Shown here: positions 50,040 through 62,488 of the stretch, piece after piece
How the letters are laid out: each line of letters begins with the position of its first letter
Numbering within the stretch: the first letter of the stretch is position 1
Source: Plectrocnemia conspersa
Lineage: Eukaryota > Arthropoda > Insecta > Trichoptera > Polycentropodidae
Reading direction: 5' to 3'
Assembly (NCBI GenBank): GCA_009617715.1
Contig: VTFK01000543.1
Span: forward strand, 62,001-126,000
Length of the DNA: 64,000 bases
Program-made: the position numbers and the translations under genes
Notes under the pieces: model-generated
The model's input: only the letters and a program-made list of their open reading frames with translations
What the model was told of the DNA's origin: nothing
Database searches by the model: none

Positions 50040-50945
50040 TATGTTACCATAGTAGACGAATACATTTTCACCGGTAGATATATATTTTTACCAGTGAAAA
50101 GATAATTTATCTGACAGGTACTAGTAAAATTATATGATTTCAACTTTTCCATATGTAGTAATACATATATACATTTACATACTAATCATTATTTATTTAC
50201 ATGCGATGTATAAATGTACTTTTTTGAAAAATTATATTTTCATTAGTGAAGTCTCAATACATTTTCACCAGTAGATATATATACATTATTACTAGCGAAA
50301 ATATAATTTAACTGATAGGCGCTAGTAAAATTACATGCTGCTCTAAAATGATTATAAAGCTCAATTTGACAGTTGCCAAACGTCCATTTGCTGTTTAAAC
50401 CCAAACCTAACCTACACAAATTAACAAAACCCAATTTGACCTAATAAAAGTTCCAAAACCTAATCATAGTTTTAGAACTTTCATTAGGTCAAAATACAAA
50501 CTAAATTAACTCATCTCTCAGGAAAAATAGTACAATATGCTTTAAAAATATGATAGCTATCCTTACCGATATTAATACGAAATTCTAATGTGAAAGTATT
50601 GGTTAAAGTATATTCAAACCAAATTTGAGTCAATAGGAGGGCGCAAAAACAATTATCACTTCTCAGAAGTTAAAAATTCACGTCAAAAGCAATAAAATTG
50701 TGTCGGCGCCACCGCAGTGGGAACGCTTGGTAACGGGCGACAGCATGATTTTATTGCTTTTGATGTAGATTTTTTACTTCTGAGAAGGGATAATTGTTTC
50801 TTGCACTCTCCTATTGGTCAAAATTAGGGTTAATTATGCTTTATTCGACTCTCATTTATTGTAAAAAGTCTTAATATGAACGCTAGATAACCGAGTTTTT
50901 CTAATGCAACGGCGACGGCACGATTTTATTGCTTTTGACGTGAAT
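50040..50945. repeat. composite of repeat B and repeat A in sprint intron
   Basis: 50040-50395 holds tandem B blocks (ACATTTTCACC(A/G)GTAGATATATAT twice, ACTAGTAAAATTA(T/C)ATG, CATGCTGCTCTAAAATGATT). 50435-50493 is a 25 bp arm hairpin. 50545-50590 matches 1505-1570 inversely. 50630-50945 has a reversed A unit, then two forward A unit starts at about 50717 and 50890. Confidence 0.75.
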
Positions 50946-51179
50946 TCTAATATCATATCATTTAATGAAATACTACAATTGCTGAATTCTTGCAAAAATA
51001 ATTGTTATATAGATTAAATGTACTATGTACGTTATTTTTGTATCTATTTTTTTGATGACTTATTATAATTGTTTGTTCAAGATTTTTCTTTATTAGTATT
51101 TTTATTTTATTTTTCTGAAATTCAATATTTTTTCATGTTGACAAATTCATATTATTTTTTAATTTTACTTTAAACTTCG

Positions 51180-51242
51180 CTTATTAGAGCCAGCCGCAGC
51201 CGGGATAAAATTTGTCCCGATTAAGCGGAATCGACTGTATAT
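51180..51242 (-). mobile_element. terminal repeat of a Tigger/jerky-like transposon
   Basis: On the minus strand: ACAGTCGATTCCGCTTAATC, GGGACAAATTTTATCCCGG. This is the kind of end seen on jerky/Tigger elements (CAGTCGA...CCGCTTAA). No partner end found nearby, so it is a solo remnant. Recognition is from memory of the end type. Confidence 0.45.
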
Positions 51243-52036
51243 AATTCACGGCAAGAGTTTGTAAAAATACATTGTTACCGTGTTTTTAAAGTGTTCCAAA
51301 GCATCCAAACGATTTCCGACTCTACCTTGCAGACCCAATCTAGATTCCTTGTGGATTCGGGCTGCTGTCAATCGTTTACCTTTCAGCATTGGAAAGGGCC
51401 ATGTCATGTCGTTTTCTAGATCTTTATTGCCAGTGAAATTTTATTATTGGCTAGGTGAATATCAACTGAATAAAGATTTCCATTTTTGATTTTAAAGGCC
51501 TTAAAATTACATTTCAATAATATTTGTGCTAAGTCTTCTAAGATGCTCAGCTTTGTCATAAGAAACACATTTCACTTTTATAATCCATAAGTGATTTGCT
51601 TACTTTATAACACTATTCTGTACAGTGGCGGAACTTCAAATTTTGGGCTCCCCTGCAAAAATAATTTCGAATTTCTGTTGCAATTAATGAATTTGCTAAT
51701 AGCCATCATATAAAGAGTAAACAGCTGTATGAAACATTTTAAAATTAAGATTTATCGCCCATTAAGAAAAAAGACACACTTTGTTCGTTTTGCAAAGTAA
51801 ATAAGAAACGCGATATTTTTACTAATCGTGTGGTGTTCAACTATTATTTGATGGTATATAAATCCTACGAGCTTAACCTTGATAATTTTTTTTTTAAAAT
51901 GAAAGCTATGTCCAGCTGACCATTGTACATATTATATATATCAGCTTTAGAATTGCTTTGTATACTAAAAAATTACTGTTTATCATCATCGGGCACTCAA
52001 TGTACTTTTCCTTATTATTGTTTTAATTTATTGCAG

Positions 52037-52189
52037 CATCTTCTCCTAATACATCAAACTCTGTTGACAATCTAGCAGCTATAAAGTCGGGAAAACCTAG
52101 AGGAAAAGCCGTACAACCGCCTAGAATTAAAACAAACGTTTCCAAACAAGATCAAACATGGACTGTTGACTCTAGTTGGGAATTTATAA
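52037..52189 (+). CDS. spri: sprint exon, linker
   Basis: Acceptor TTTATTGCAG at 52036; donor ATAA|GTATAT. Two bases complete a Pro codon and one base is left out for Ser. It encodes SSPNTSNSVDNLAAIKSGKP, RGKAVQPPRIKTNVSK and DQTWTVDSSWEFI. The 2.16 kb intron before it is occupied largely by dispersed repeats (50040-50945) and a jerky-like end (51180-51242). Confidence 0.9.
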
Positions 52190-52263
52190 GTATATATTTA
52201 ATTCTTATTATTTTACTGATTGTATTGTAATCTATTCTTAAATAACATATTTTGCTAATACAG

Positions 52264-52426
52264 GTAAACACGGTGATACACCAGTCAACGATAATACCAA
52301 AGATGATCCATCAACGAACAACGCTGGAGGAGCTTTTCCATCCTTAGCCGAACAACAGTCTAAATTAGAAGCGGCTGCAATACCATCTAATAACACACTA
52401 ACTATACATCAAGTTTTATCACAAAA
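52264..52426 (+). CDS. spri: sprint exon, linker
   Basis: Acceptor GCTAATACAG at 52263; donor CAAAA|GTAAGT. Two bases complete Ser (A+GT) and two bases of a Lys codon go out. The product is SKHGDTPVNDNTKDDPS, then GGAFPSLAEQQSKLEAAAIP and NNTLTIHQVLSQK. The SLAEQQSKLEAAA segment could form a short helix. The 74 bp intron is typical of compact insect introns. Confidence 0.9.
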
Positions 52427-52494
52427 GTAAGTTCAATAAAATAATATTTTAATACAATATATATTTTGCTTCTAACGTGTTTTTTATCATATAG

Positions 52495-52642
52495 ATTCCC
52501 AGAGTTGAACTTATCTCCATATCCTACTCTTTTACGATATAACAATGACACAAATCCTACAAACGATCATTCGGAGGAAAATAAAGGCTGTAGAATGTCA
52601 TGCTATGATAACGTTGAAGCCAGATTGGCTATAAGTTCACAG
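52495..52642 (+). CDS. spri: sprint exon, linker
   Basis: Acceptor TATCATATAG at 52494; donor TCACAG|GTATGT. The first base completes Lys and the exon ends in phase 0. It encodes KFPELNLSPYPTLLRYNND, then NKGCRMSCYDNVEARLAISS. CYDNVEARL is a possible Tyr phosphorylation/SH2 target (inference). No domain recognised. Confidence 0.9.
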
Positions 52643-52711
52643 GTATGTATTATTATTTATTTATTTATTTTTCTACAATAAATAATTATTAATTTTTATT
52701 TAATGTTTTAG

Positions 52712-52825
52712 GGAAGTGATGACGGTACAGTGTTCAGTGAGCCGTGGGACAGTTCCCAGTGGGATAGTCTCATACCGCCTCACGACGAACCTCATTCTCT
52801 CCAATCGTCGCAAAATTATGACGGA
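52712..52825 (+). CDS. spri: sprint exon, acidic Trp-containing linker
   Basis: Acceptor TAATGTTTTAG at 52711; donor GACGGA|GTTAGT. Phase 0 at both ends, 38 codons: GSDDGTVFSEPWDSSQWDSL, then IPPHDEPHSLQSSQNYDG. Two Trp-Asp-Ser repeats (WDSSQWDS) stand out. The flanking introns are about 70 bp each. Confidence 0.88.
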
Positions 52826-52898
52826 GTTAGTTTCGATCTATATAGTATTATTTTATGGAATAATAATAATATTTAATAATACTTATATTAATTTTAAG

Positions 52899-53022
52899 GA
52901 GGATGATGATAGTTCGACAATGCGGGAACCTTCTATGACGCCACCTTTGAGCGAGACTCCGCTACGTTTAGCAACCATATCGAGAGCGAAGAGCTTCAGG
53001 GATCGCCTCGACCCTTTGCTTG
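52899..53022 (+). CDS. spri: sprint exon before the RIN-homology region
   Basis: Acceptor TTAATTTTAAG at 52898; donor CTTG|GTAAAT. Phase 0 in, one base (G) out. It encodes EDDDSSTMREPSMTPPLSET, then PLRLATISRAKSFRDRLDPLL. RAKSF is a plausible 14-3-3/basophilic-kinase site. The outgoing G plus CT at 63722 gives Ala, so the junction reads DPLLAPPRLQALRG. The alternative exon at 62670-63318 ends in the same phase. Confidence 0.9.
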
Positions 53023-54011
53023 GTAAATATGCTCATTTTTGTATAATGCACAATTGTGTAATGCGTAAATTATGATATTTTGATCGTAAACAATGCAATG
53101 TTATGAAAATGCAAAGGTCAATTCTCAAATATCGGTATTTAGAAAAATGATCTTATGTAAACAGGAAGTTGTTTCATGTGTATCTGAATCATTGTTTTAC
53201 ACACAAAAATCCCTATTTGTTGTTATTTTTATGTCATTTGAATGTAATATTAAATTATGCATCTTATAAAGTATTGCATAAAGTATAAAATCATTACCAT
53301 TTGAAGCTTCTGCTCCTATTCCAAATGTTGATTATACTATTTTCGCCACTCTAAGATGTACTCTTTGCAATTTATTAAATTAAATAAACTTTTTATGGTA
53401 TGTAAATATCATCATCTGCGGAATGCTGTATCTAATTACCTGTAACAAAACATTACCAATAAAATTAATATTAAATATTCCATATTCATATAATTTATTA
53501 TACTATCTCAAAAGCAATACATTAATATTCAATTAGCACCATTAGGTTATCAAAGTTCACTATCGTATTTTTCAGTCACACACATAACAAAAGCATAGTT
53601 CACCGACATCATTGAAGATACTATAAGTGATCTTATGTTTTGCAAATGAGCCGTGCTAATTTTGCCATGAACTTTCATATATATGTGTCAGCAATAATCA
53701 TATCGGGTTTGTTAGCGCTAATTATAGGGATTGAAACTGCAATTGAACTGATCAAAACTGGTTATTTCTCTGTTACAATCTGTCTTATTGTTCTCTATTT
53801 CATCTGCGATGTATTTCATTTTAGCTCTATGCCATCACACTGAAGAAGTGTTATCAAACGCAATATCACTAAATAATATAGTATAGAAAGAGATATGAAA
53901 GGTTGAAGATCATTGTCAATAATAATAGTGATTTTATGGCTCCACGTGTAATGTTCCTCTGCTCGTGCATGTTAATTCCATAATTTTTATCTAAGGTGAT
54001 ATGAAATATTA

Positions 54012-54045
54012 TTATACAAAAAGGGCTGCAGCCCTCTTTGTATAA
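54012..54045. repeat. 34 bp near-perfect palindrome
   Basis: 17 bp arms without spacer and one mismatch, with the perfect core AGGGCTGCAGCCCT. In the 10.7 kb intron. Confidence 0.85.
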
Positions 54046-55889
54046 AATTAATGTTCCTGTTTTAAATAGTTTTATGTCTGTAAATTATTTTTGAGTTTTA
54101 GTTTTATTATTGTTCAATCTTTCAACTTGTTTTGGAATGTTTTACTGTTCCAGTGATTTCTACTCCCTAAATATAAGTATAATAATATTGAGAATGGAAA
54201 ATATTTTAGTGTGATTATTAAATTTTATATAACAATGGAACATTTATCAAAATTTCAACATTAATTCCAGTATTGTTTAAAAAAATATTACCGAAATACA
54301 ATAAGCGTGGTATTATCAATATCCAGTATTATGAAAACAAAAATGAATAAGCATAAATCTATTTAGGTTAGATTTACGTTAAATTCTAAATTTTACAACT
54401 GATAAAACTAATATCAATGAACTTATAATATATAACATTAATGAATAATTATTTAACATATAAACTACAACATTAACAAATATTGAAAATCTCATTCATA
54501 CAGTTACAATCATTGAAATTTTAACATCAGATTCAGATTTTGATTAAAAAAACGTATTTAATATATTTTTTCTATATGATTTTATCTCTCCCATACCAAA
54601 TAGTACTATGGAGATTTAATGATTCTCAGCTACTTGTAACATATAATATATTATAAATAATAATCATTTAAATTACCTTAATCAAATTTTGCATAGATAA
54701 TCATTAGGACCCTGCTTAAAACAAAAGCACTCAATTATTTTTATAATTGCACTTTATTAACCTTATAAAAATATAGTCACTCACTTTACGCCCTTTCTAT
54801 CGAATCGAAATTTACTCAGTTACACTCCAAGAACCTGAACGGAAAAAATCACCTTATAAAGTTGCAAACATCGTTGTTCTTTAAACCAAAAAACATAACA
54901 AATTCCGCCTCATTTATAAAGAAATATAGTACGATATTCAAATGGGTTTTTTTAATTCAATCTCCCGTTGATGCTTTAACGCTATTTGTGTATTCATTCT
55001 GAAGAACCGCCTTTTGAATTATGTTTGCATATATATATAAAGCAAGAATAGCTGTCTCGAATTAATCAGTTTATGAGCAGTATTTATTTTGTATTTTGCA
55101 AAAAAATGGCAGAATCTAACCAATGCTCCTAAACTTATTTTAAATTCTAATAATTAAAAAATATTTATATGTATTATGGATCTAATATTCTTGTTAGTTG
55201 CATATAATTGGACTGTATGTATTTAGTGTTAAAACAGTGCTTCCAAAACTATTTTATTAAAAATACTAAACAAAACATTAAATTCATTTTATTTACATGT
55301 ATATATGTACTTCGCCACTTTTTTAGTGGATTCATATAAATTAACTATCTACAATGCATATATGCACTATGGATCCCACATCCTTGAGTGTGTTAGATAA
55401 GAAGCAAATCGAATTAGTCAATATTTAATCGACCTTAAATTTGTAATTGGAGGATGATGAAACGAGTTCAATAATTTCATAATCTTAATAACCGCTCAAA
55501 ACCGGTTTCATTACATAAATATTATTTTACTAACAAATATGACGCTTTTCCACCCCTTGAACTTGTATTATTTAGTTTATTAATCAAAAAATTATGTATG
55601 TATATTAATGCTTCTACTTCTTATATGAGATCTCATCAAAGTATATACATATATGTCATTCTACAATGTTCCTCAAAATAATTATTCAATTTATATTTTG
55701 CTATATCCTATGATTTTTTATTTTTTTATTCATATGGCTGTTTTAAATATATAGGTTTGTTTTTTTTTCTATCCTTCTGGATTCCCTTCATATGCTTTGT
55801 TAAAAGATCATATGACCCTCTCGCGATAGTTTACAATTTATGAGGCTTTTGTAACTATAAAACTGGATTAAAAATGCAAAAATAATACA

Positions 55890-56263
55890 ATAAAACTTAT
55901 TTGTTCTTGGCAGAATATTTTAAATTCTATGATTTATTTCCTGATACTGTATATATATTACAACTTGAATAGCGAGCGGTACATAGCTAATTTCAGTCTT
56001 AAAAGAAGAGTTTTTGATAATGTAAAGAGTCCGCTTTTGCTCTAAAATCAGAAGTTCTTCCCAATGTGGAAGGTATACCGTCAGTACATAAGAAATCCGT
56101 TCTTTATTCTAGTCTACACAGTAGTAGCTCACAGGAAAATGATTCTGTAATGCAAATATCGCTGGTACTTAGAGCAAGATTTGGTTGCATTGTTCAAAGA
56201 GCAGATTAAATTTCTTAAGTACCTCCATGATTCTAAAATTAGTGATGTTATTGATGGCATTTA
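55890..56263 (+). pseudogene. unidentified decayed coding sequence
   Basis: Protein-like stretches follow one another in different frames: LAEYFKFYDLFPDTVYILQLE (about 55912), then SERYIANFSLKRRVFDNVK (about 55970), then ALKSEVLPNVEGIPSVHKKS with LYSSLHSSSSQENDSVMQ (about 56040-56150), then YLEQDLVALFKEQIKFLKYL and HDSKISDVIDGI ending in TAA at about 56262. Read in order they look like one protein broken by frameshifts, either a processed pseudogene or small exons. I do not recognise the family and it does not resemble the flanking LINE. Confidence 0.5.
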
Positions 56264-57277
56264 AAGAAGGTATTTCAACAATTTATTATCTTAGTTGATC
56301 ATTGTTTTGCTTGTTCCAAAAGCGTAGATGATAGTGGAATGCATATTTTTTTATTCTTCTTCATAATTCTCTCGGTGTATTTTGTGAAAAGATTTCACGG
56401 TTTATTATTGCATATGTTATCATTACAGATAACTTTTTTACATAGAAAACACTTCATATTTGATTCAATCATTGCCAAGAAAAGACTTGTATTGAGTAAA
56501 TATTTTTAATGGATATGAATATATTTATACAACTACTTTAAAAACTGCATCAAAATATGAAGTAAATATTTTTATGTTAAAATAATATATTATGCACAAG
56601 TGGCATAATGTTTATTAAATTCTATTAAATGCCAAAGTCGCAATAAGCTCTTGTGAAATACAATAATCGATATTATCACCATCATAAACACTATCTACTT
56701 TAGAATTAGCAAATTACGACATACACAGACAAGTGTCGTTGAACTTTTTGTATTATTTTATCAAATATACGCATTAGTCTAACGTTTGTTTGAATAATGC
56801 GCATATTTTCCTCTTTACTCTTAAAAGGGCTTTTATATATTATAATAACGCGAAATTAAACATGTCGAAAACAGTAAACCTTCCATTTATTAACAGTAAA
56901 CCAGAAATTATTATAAATTTTGTTATCAGACTTAAGCACGCGTGTGTGTGATAAGTTCGAACTGTAATAATTGATTGTTTTTACGTAATTTATTATCCTG
57001 ACCTTGCTTTCTTTCGGATCAGTATGGCATATTGCTTTTTTCACTGAATCACATAAATACTGGTCCCTCGGTTTGTTTATATTATTTATCAAACACGAGG
57101 GGCGTGCTAAGAATTTTTAATAATTTACAATTGAATATCTGTAATGAGCTCTGATTATTCAGAATTGAAATCTTTGTTTTTATTGCATGTGTACACAATA
57201 TTTGTTTTTAAACAAGCTTTGATAAAAAAAATCTCAACAGAAGCAATATTTCTGGATATAGATATTATATAAAGCAA

Positions 57278-57720
57278 TTGTTAGAGTTTACTATAATAAA
57301 ATATTGTTTTAACTTATTAAATTTAAATTCGATAACAATATCAATATTCGAAAGCAGAATATCCCGCAATAAAACCATTTATCTAATCATAGATATAGTA
57401 TATACTGGCAGACGTTCCCCAGAAATCAATCATAGGACATTTTTACCAGTGATTTCCTTTGCAACAAATCAAAAGACATTATTGCCTCAAAGCATTACAG
57501 TTAAAAAAATCTCGACACAGTTCAGAAGTGTGTCAGACAAATGACTGATAAAAGCAAATCCAGATAAAAACAAAAATTATGCATTTGTGTTTATGCATAT
57601 ACCACAAATAAACTTTCCCAGATAAAAATGTTCGAAATGCCAAAAATCACTCAATTGCTTGGAATCCAATTTAACACCCAATATATTGTAGATAAAAATG
57701 CTATAGCTACTAATTTTAAA
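57278..57720 (+). pseudogene. decayed LINE reverse-transcriptase fragment
   Basis: LIKANPDKN at about 57545 and MFEMPKITQLLGIQFNTQYI at about 57628, in shifted frames, resemble the LKANPDKCH ... KLLGIxxD segment that follows the catalytic box in insect LINE reverse transcriptases. The 88-codon frame at 57278 is not recognisable on its own. Broken and short. Confidence 0.4.
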
Positions 57721-57959
57721 GTAAACTAAATACTACAAATTAACTAAGAGTGTCATATGCCTCTCGTTTGTAGTTACATACAAAATCAGAAAATATATGC
57801 AAATCTCGTTACAAATGACGAAAAATGCTTCATGTTTTTCCACAACCATTATCCTCCGGGAATTAAAAATAGACATTCTGACTGAATACGTTTATATTAT
57901 ATTATTCATAGATATATCCACAATCACTGTCGGTATGCGCTAGTACACTAACAGACTAA

Positions 57960-59030
57960 CAACATAGGTTTCATCCGCGCCGTTCCACGGTCATTAACCT
58001 TTCCTGCCTTTCAAAGGTGGTGACAAAATCACTCAATTCTAAAATCCTGGTCGATGTAGTCTAAAACGACTTTAAAAAAAACGGTTTTTCGAAAGGTCTT
58101 GTTTGCTTTTTTCCGAGTTATTAAAGTCGCCGCCGTCAATTACTTTCACTTATTTTGGAGTGCCACAGAGGTCCAATCTGGGTCCTGATTTTGCTTCTTT
58201 TAACCAACATACATGCGGCAATTAATAACTCGGAATATTTATTATATGCTAATGATCTAAAAATGTTCGAACAAATTCAGACTCACTCTCTCAAGTGTCA
58301 GGTTATTACATTTTCTAGATCCATCTTGTCTGGGAAGAATTCTCTTACAGTTTAGTCGGAGGTGTTTTAACCCTTCAAACGCCAGCAACTTTTTAGTTAG
58401 TCACCTATTATTTCTCTTCACGCGTCAATATATCTTTATAAAAATAAATATAAAATACTTGATTTACTGATAAATAAAGATAGTATAATAATATTTAATA
58501 ATTAAAAAAAGATTGTAAATAATTCGTCAATTATTTAAAAAAATAAACAACAGATGACTCACCGGTAAGTCGCTGGCGTTTAAGTGGTTAAGCAGAAATA
58601 CTTAACCACTTAAACTTCGTCGAGGAGATTTTTTAAGCACGACGGCAAAATTTGTGATAAGGCGTAGTGGATGCTCGGCTTCGTTATGCGGAGCGCGTGT
58701 CACTCAATAATGTAATGGCAATTCGCGTTCTGTACGATACGCTACTTCGTAGCGTTCTCGAATATGGCTCCATTGTCTGGAATCGGAGCGAAGTACTCCT
58801 TGTTGTTGGAGATATTTATACGAGAAGTAGTACGGGTCGTACCGGTCGCGTTCGTGTCCCATATTCATGACCGTTGCGGCCAGGACGTCAGCTATTCAGC
58901 TACTCAAAGAGCTCGCCAAACACAATGATGTTTTCGACTATAGCTATGAGGAGCTGAAAGAAATGAGGTGGGATGTTGCTCGTCTATTGTAGGTAGGGTT
59001 TGGAAGAACTCCAGTTTTTTGGATCCAATG
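57960..59030 (+). mobile_element. jockey-like non-LTR retrotransposon remnant, interrupted by a MITE
   Basis: In shifting frames: GFxPRRSTVINL (FHPRRSTVINLSCL at 57970), SKILVDVV-NDFKK at 58040, FGVPQRSNLGPDF at 58152-58190, then INNSEYLLYANDLKMF at about 58220-58270. The last is the YxDD catalytic box, with the first Asp changed to Asn. After the insertion at 58367-58591, ALNNVMAIRVLYDTLLRSVL-type thumb sequence (LEYGSIVWNRSE, ending about 58800) resumes. Then comes AIQLLKELAKHNDVFDYSYE...MRWDVARLL with a stop at about 58990, which may be the end of this ORF or another source. Dead copy. Confidence 0.75.
58367..58591. mobile_element. piggyBac-like MITE inserted in the LINE
   Basis: TTAA at both edges (58367-58370, 58588-58591) gives the piggyBac target duplication. 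Inside, the left end CCCTTCAAACGCCAGC and the reversed right end CCACTTAAACGCCAGC form inverted repeats that continue imperfectly for about 35 bp (AGTCACC / GAGTCATC). The interior is AT-rich with no coding capacity, 225 bp overall. It splits the LINE, so it is the younger insertion. Confidence 0.75.
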
Positions 59031-59443
59031 GGTTATTTATTTATTTTTATACTTATATATGTATGTATGTATATACAATTTATTATTTTCATTATTTACT
59101 AACATTTTTAGAAATACGAAAAAGTCATAATTCCAAAAAAAATTGTGAATATAAACTAAAGTAGTACACAATTTTATTAAATGTCACATATAACTAATAT
59201 TTTTGTAGCAGGAGAAAAAAAAATTATTAAAACATATTTATAAAACATTTTAACTATATTTATGATAATAATTATATTCCTAATGGTTATGAAACTATCG
59301 TCTTGGGCTAATTGCTAATCAATAATGCTTACATTATCCCTGCTAAGAACTTCAGTTGGTAATTTAATCAGTTTAAATGCATTTTCCAATTTCTTTAATA
59401 ATTTAATGTTTATTTTTCAATTAAATATAAATTCCCAATATCT

Positions 59444-59714
59444 TTAACCACTTAAACGCCAGTGGCTCACCAATGAGTCACTTATTACTTATTTTTTTAA
59501 AAACAAATTATTTGATTATTTACAAATTATTTGATTATTTACAAATTCGTAAATATTATTTTTAATTCATATATATTATTGTACTAGCATCATTTATCAG
59601 TGAACCAAGTATTTTCAATTAAATAAAAGAGATACTGATGCGTGAATTTTTTAAAAAACATATTTGATTATAACAGGTGACTCACTAATTAGTCGCTGGC
59701 GTATAAAGGGTTAA
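59444..59714. mobile_element. piggyBac-like MITE, second copy, opposite orientation
   Basis: TTAA edges at 59444-59447 and 59711-59714. Ends CCACTTAAACGCCAG and (reversed) CCCTTTATACGCCAGC. Its reverse complement aligns internally with 58367-58591 (AATACTTG-TTCACTGATAAAT, TTGTAAATAAT). The 46 bp length excess comes partly from a 22 bp tandem duplication near 59505-59550 (CAAATTATTTGATTATTTA). Confidence 0.75.
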
Positions 59715-60509
59715 GAACTTCTTTCATGATACCAAATAATTTTAAAAATCTTGAAATCATGTCCAGTAAAGAATTCCAACGAATTTCATTTCCTTAAATA
59801 TTATTTTATTTTATCTTGTAAAATATTATTTCGCACAGTGGATTATTTAAATATTAAACACTTTAAAATAATATCAGTAAAATTAACTACAACTTATTAT
59901 TTAATATGTAAATAAATCCTAAATATATTTAGTAGAAGAAAAAAACAAAAAATGATAACCATGTAAATTCCAATGAACTGCTACATCAAATATTAGTATC
60001 TGTTCTGTATAATATAATAACAATAATTACATTATATAAAAATGACCAAACGTCGCAAGATCTTATAATATATAAAAGGGCAAGAATTTATTTTATGAAG
60101 CATATTTTATTAATATATCACTCAAACTTTCTTCCTATAAGTAACGTTTTTTTTTTTATTTTACATATTTTAGATTTTCTTGTATTTTAAAAGCAATTAT
60201 CGGTTTTAATTTTGCACAATGTATAATAAATATATTTTTGGATAGTCATAAAACCGTTTATGTTATAGAAAAGTTAAAGAGCAATAATATTTTTTTATTT
60301 ATTTTTTATTTAATACCGTGCGTCATAATCAACTGGACGCATTTTAAACATAGTATATCTGTGTTTTTATCGAATGCAACAACATTTTTAATAAGTTCAG
60401 TTTAGAATGAGATTGCTATTTTTAAAATTGAATAAAAACTATATTTGGGTAATAAATAAATAAAAAAACTTATGGTTGCTATATAATACTATTTTTATTG
60501 AATTGTAGT

Positions 60510-60690
60510 GTAAACAAAATCAACACCTACAAATAAATAGTGAGACATCGGACCGAAATCAGTCTGGGTCTATTGTCTCACTATATAATAATCATTAATT
60601 CTGATTTCAAATAGATAGCACCAGGATTAACATGGGAGTCGAACTCAGGTTCTTCAGATATTAGTCATCGAGTATATTGCTGGTTCATCG
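60510..60690 (-). mobile_element. SINE-like element, degenerate copy
   Basis: CAACACCTACAAATAAATAGTGAGAC parallels AACACCTACTAAATAAGTAGTGAGAA of 46305, and GGGAGTCGAACTCAGGTTCTTC parallels the B-box end. The middle is rearranged. Confidence 0.45.
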
Positions 60691-62488
60691 TAATGGTCAA
60701 ATATTGTCTACTTAAAATGAGTTCATTCTATACTACGCATTATAATAAATCCGTGCGACTGTTTTGTGTATCATTATTTTTGTTTTATCTTATTAATTTA
60801 ATCGTGGCTACTTTTAATCGTTTCAAAGACGATATAGTCTTAAATCTAAGATCGTTTGTGAAGCTCTTTTTTAAGAGAACAGCCAATGCTTAACCATGTG
60901 TTTTGGGTATTAGTCACTGATTCATACTGAATCATATTGAGGCCTGAATATAATCATTAATTAATATTTATTATATATTTAGTTCAAGTACATGTTCTTG
61001 AACCAATAATAGTCCTAATTTGGATCTTTGCAATACAGTGACAATTCAAAAAACATGCCACAAAAAATATTTGTTTGGGGGGCGATTGTTGTCTTGTTAT
61101 GAATTAATACACATAATCATATCCGTTCAAAGTTTGGTTTTTATTTTTATATATTATTTACCACCGTAGCTTCCGAGTGAGTGTTTCAAAAGCGTGTCAA
61201 CATTATATGGACACGTAAGATATTGCTTTCGTTGCATCATACAATCCTACGATACATCATATGTCGAATTAATAGAGCTTTTCAGATTTAACATTGATGA
61301 CGAATGTAAAAAATAATTGCGTACTTAATTTTATCTAAATAATATTTAATCAAATATTAACAATATAGTCATAGTTCTTCAATTAAAAAGATGTGCGACG
61401 TTAAAATTATCGATTGAACTAAAATTTATATTTGCCGTACAAACTTTCCTTTTTTACTATTGGGTTATTTGCCATATTATCTCTTAATAGGATTTAAAAA
61501 AAACACTTATCTCAATTATGTTCCAAGAATGTTTAAGTGCTATTTTTTATATGCATTTTTTTGCTGCCGTGCTTTTGTAAGATAAATGGCTAGGGGGTTT
61601 TAAGCTTTTCTATATCTATGGAAATGTTAAAATATGTATATACATAAATAATGAATCAAGCTTGAGCATATAAATCATTGTTTATATCTTTCATGGAGAG
61701 ATTTGGATTCGTCGAAAATTTGAAATATAAAAGTTTCTGGCACTGGTCATGATTTGATGATGTATCGTAAATTTAGTAATATATTTTTAATAACAAACTA
61801 CTAAATTTCATATTGATAACATGAAAGCACTTGTAAACGTAGATTTTTTTGCGATAAATGTTACCTCGTCTGTTTTATCAGAATTACTTTGAATTTACAA
61901 AGGTAGTCCTTTAATGCATTTTTAGAATTCGAGAGTTTCGATTTTTTTTTTCTTATTCTTGAAACGTATTCGTATTCGTGATATTAGCTAATATGATATA
62001 ATAATATCGTATTGTTGTATGTAATATTTCATTGAATATATAAACAAATATTTCATTGAATAACTACTTATAACTGGCTGTGTGATTGTATCGATATAAT
62101 ATTATAACAAAAATAGTGAATCACTTTTCAAGACGAGAATAGTGTTACGAAATATATTGTCGATCTCAAAAAATGGGAACTCCCCGCGTGTTTTTAATTC
62201 ACGTAGTGTTTAAAATATTCCTTTGCTATAAGATATAACCAGTTCTTGACTTGTTCAACTTTTAAACAATAACTGTAATTGTTCAGCATTGCGGTCTTAC
62301 TTATTTGATACGACACTATCTGAATTTGGCGGTTTTGTGTATTGTTTTATCAATTATTATAAACATTGAAAGCGCATTATCGAAACGCGTCCGTCTCTCT
62401 CGCACTTATTGACGACGATATATTCGATCCCACTCTTCTAGGAGCTACTTCGTTGCATTTAAAAGCGAAACCCGCCACCAGCTCGGCG

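Noticed and set aside
52716..52898. Long frame MMTVQCSVSRG... leading into the exon at 52899
   Set aside because: It overlaps the exon 52712-52825 in a wrong frame and crosses an intron; only the part from 52899 is coding.
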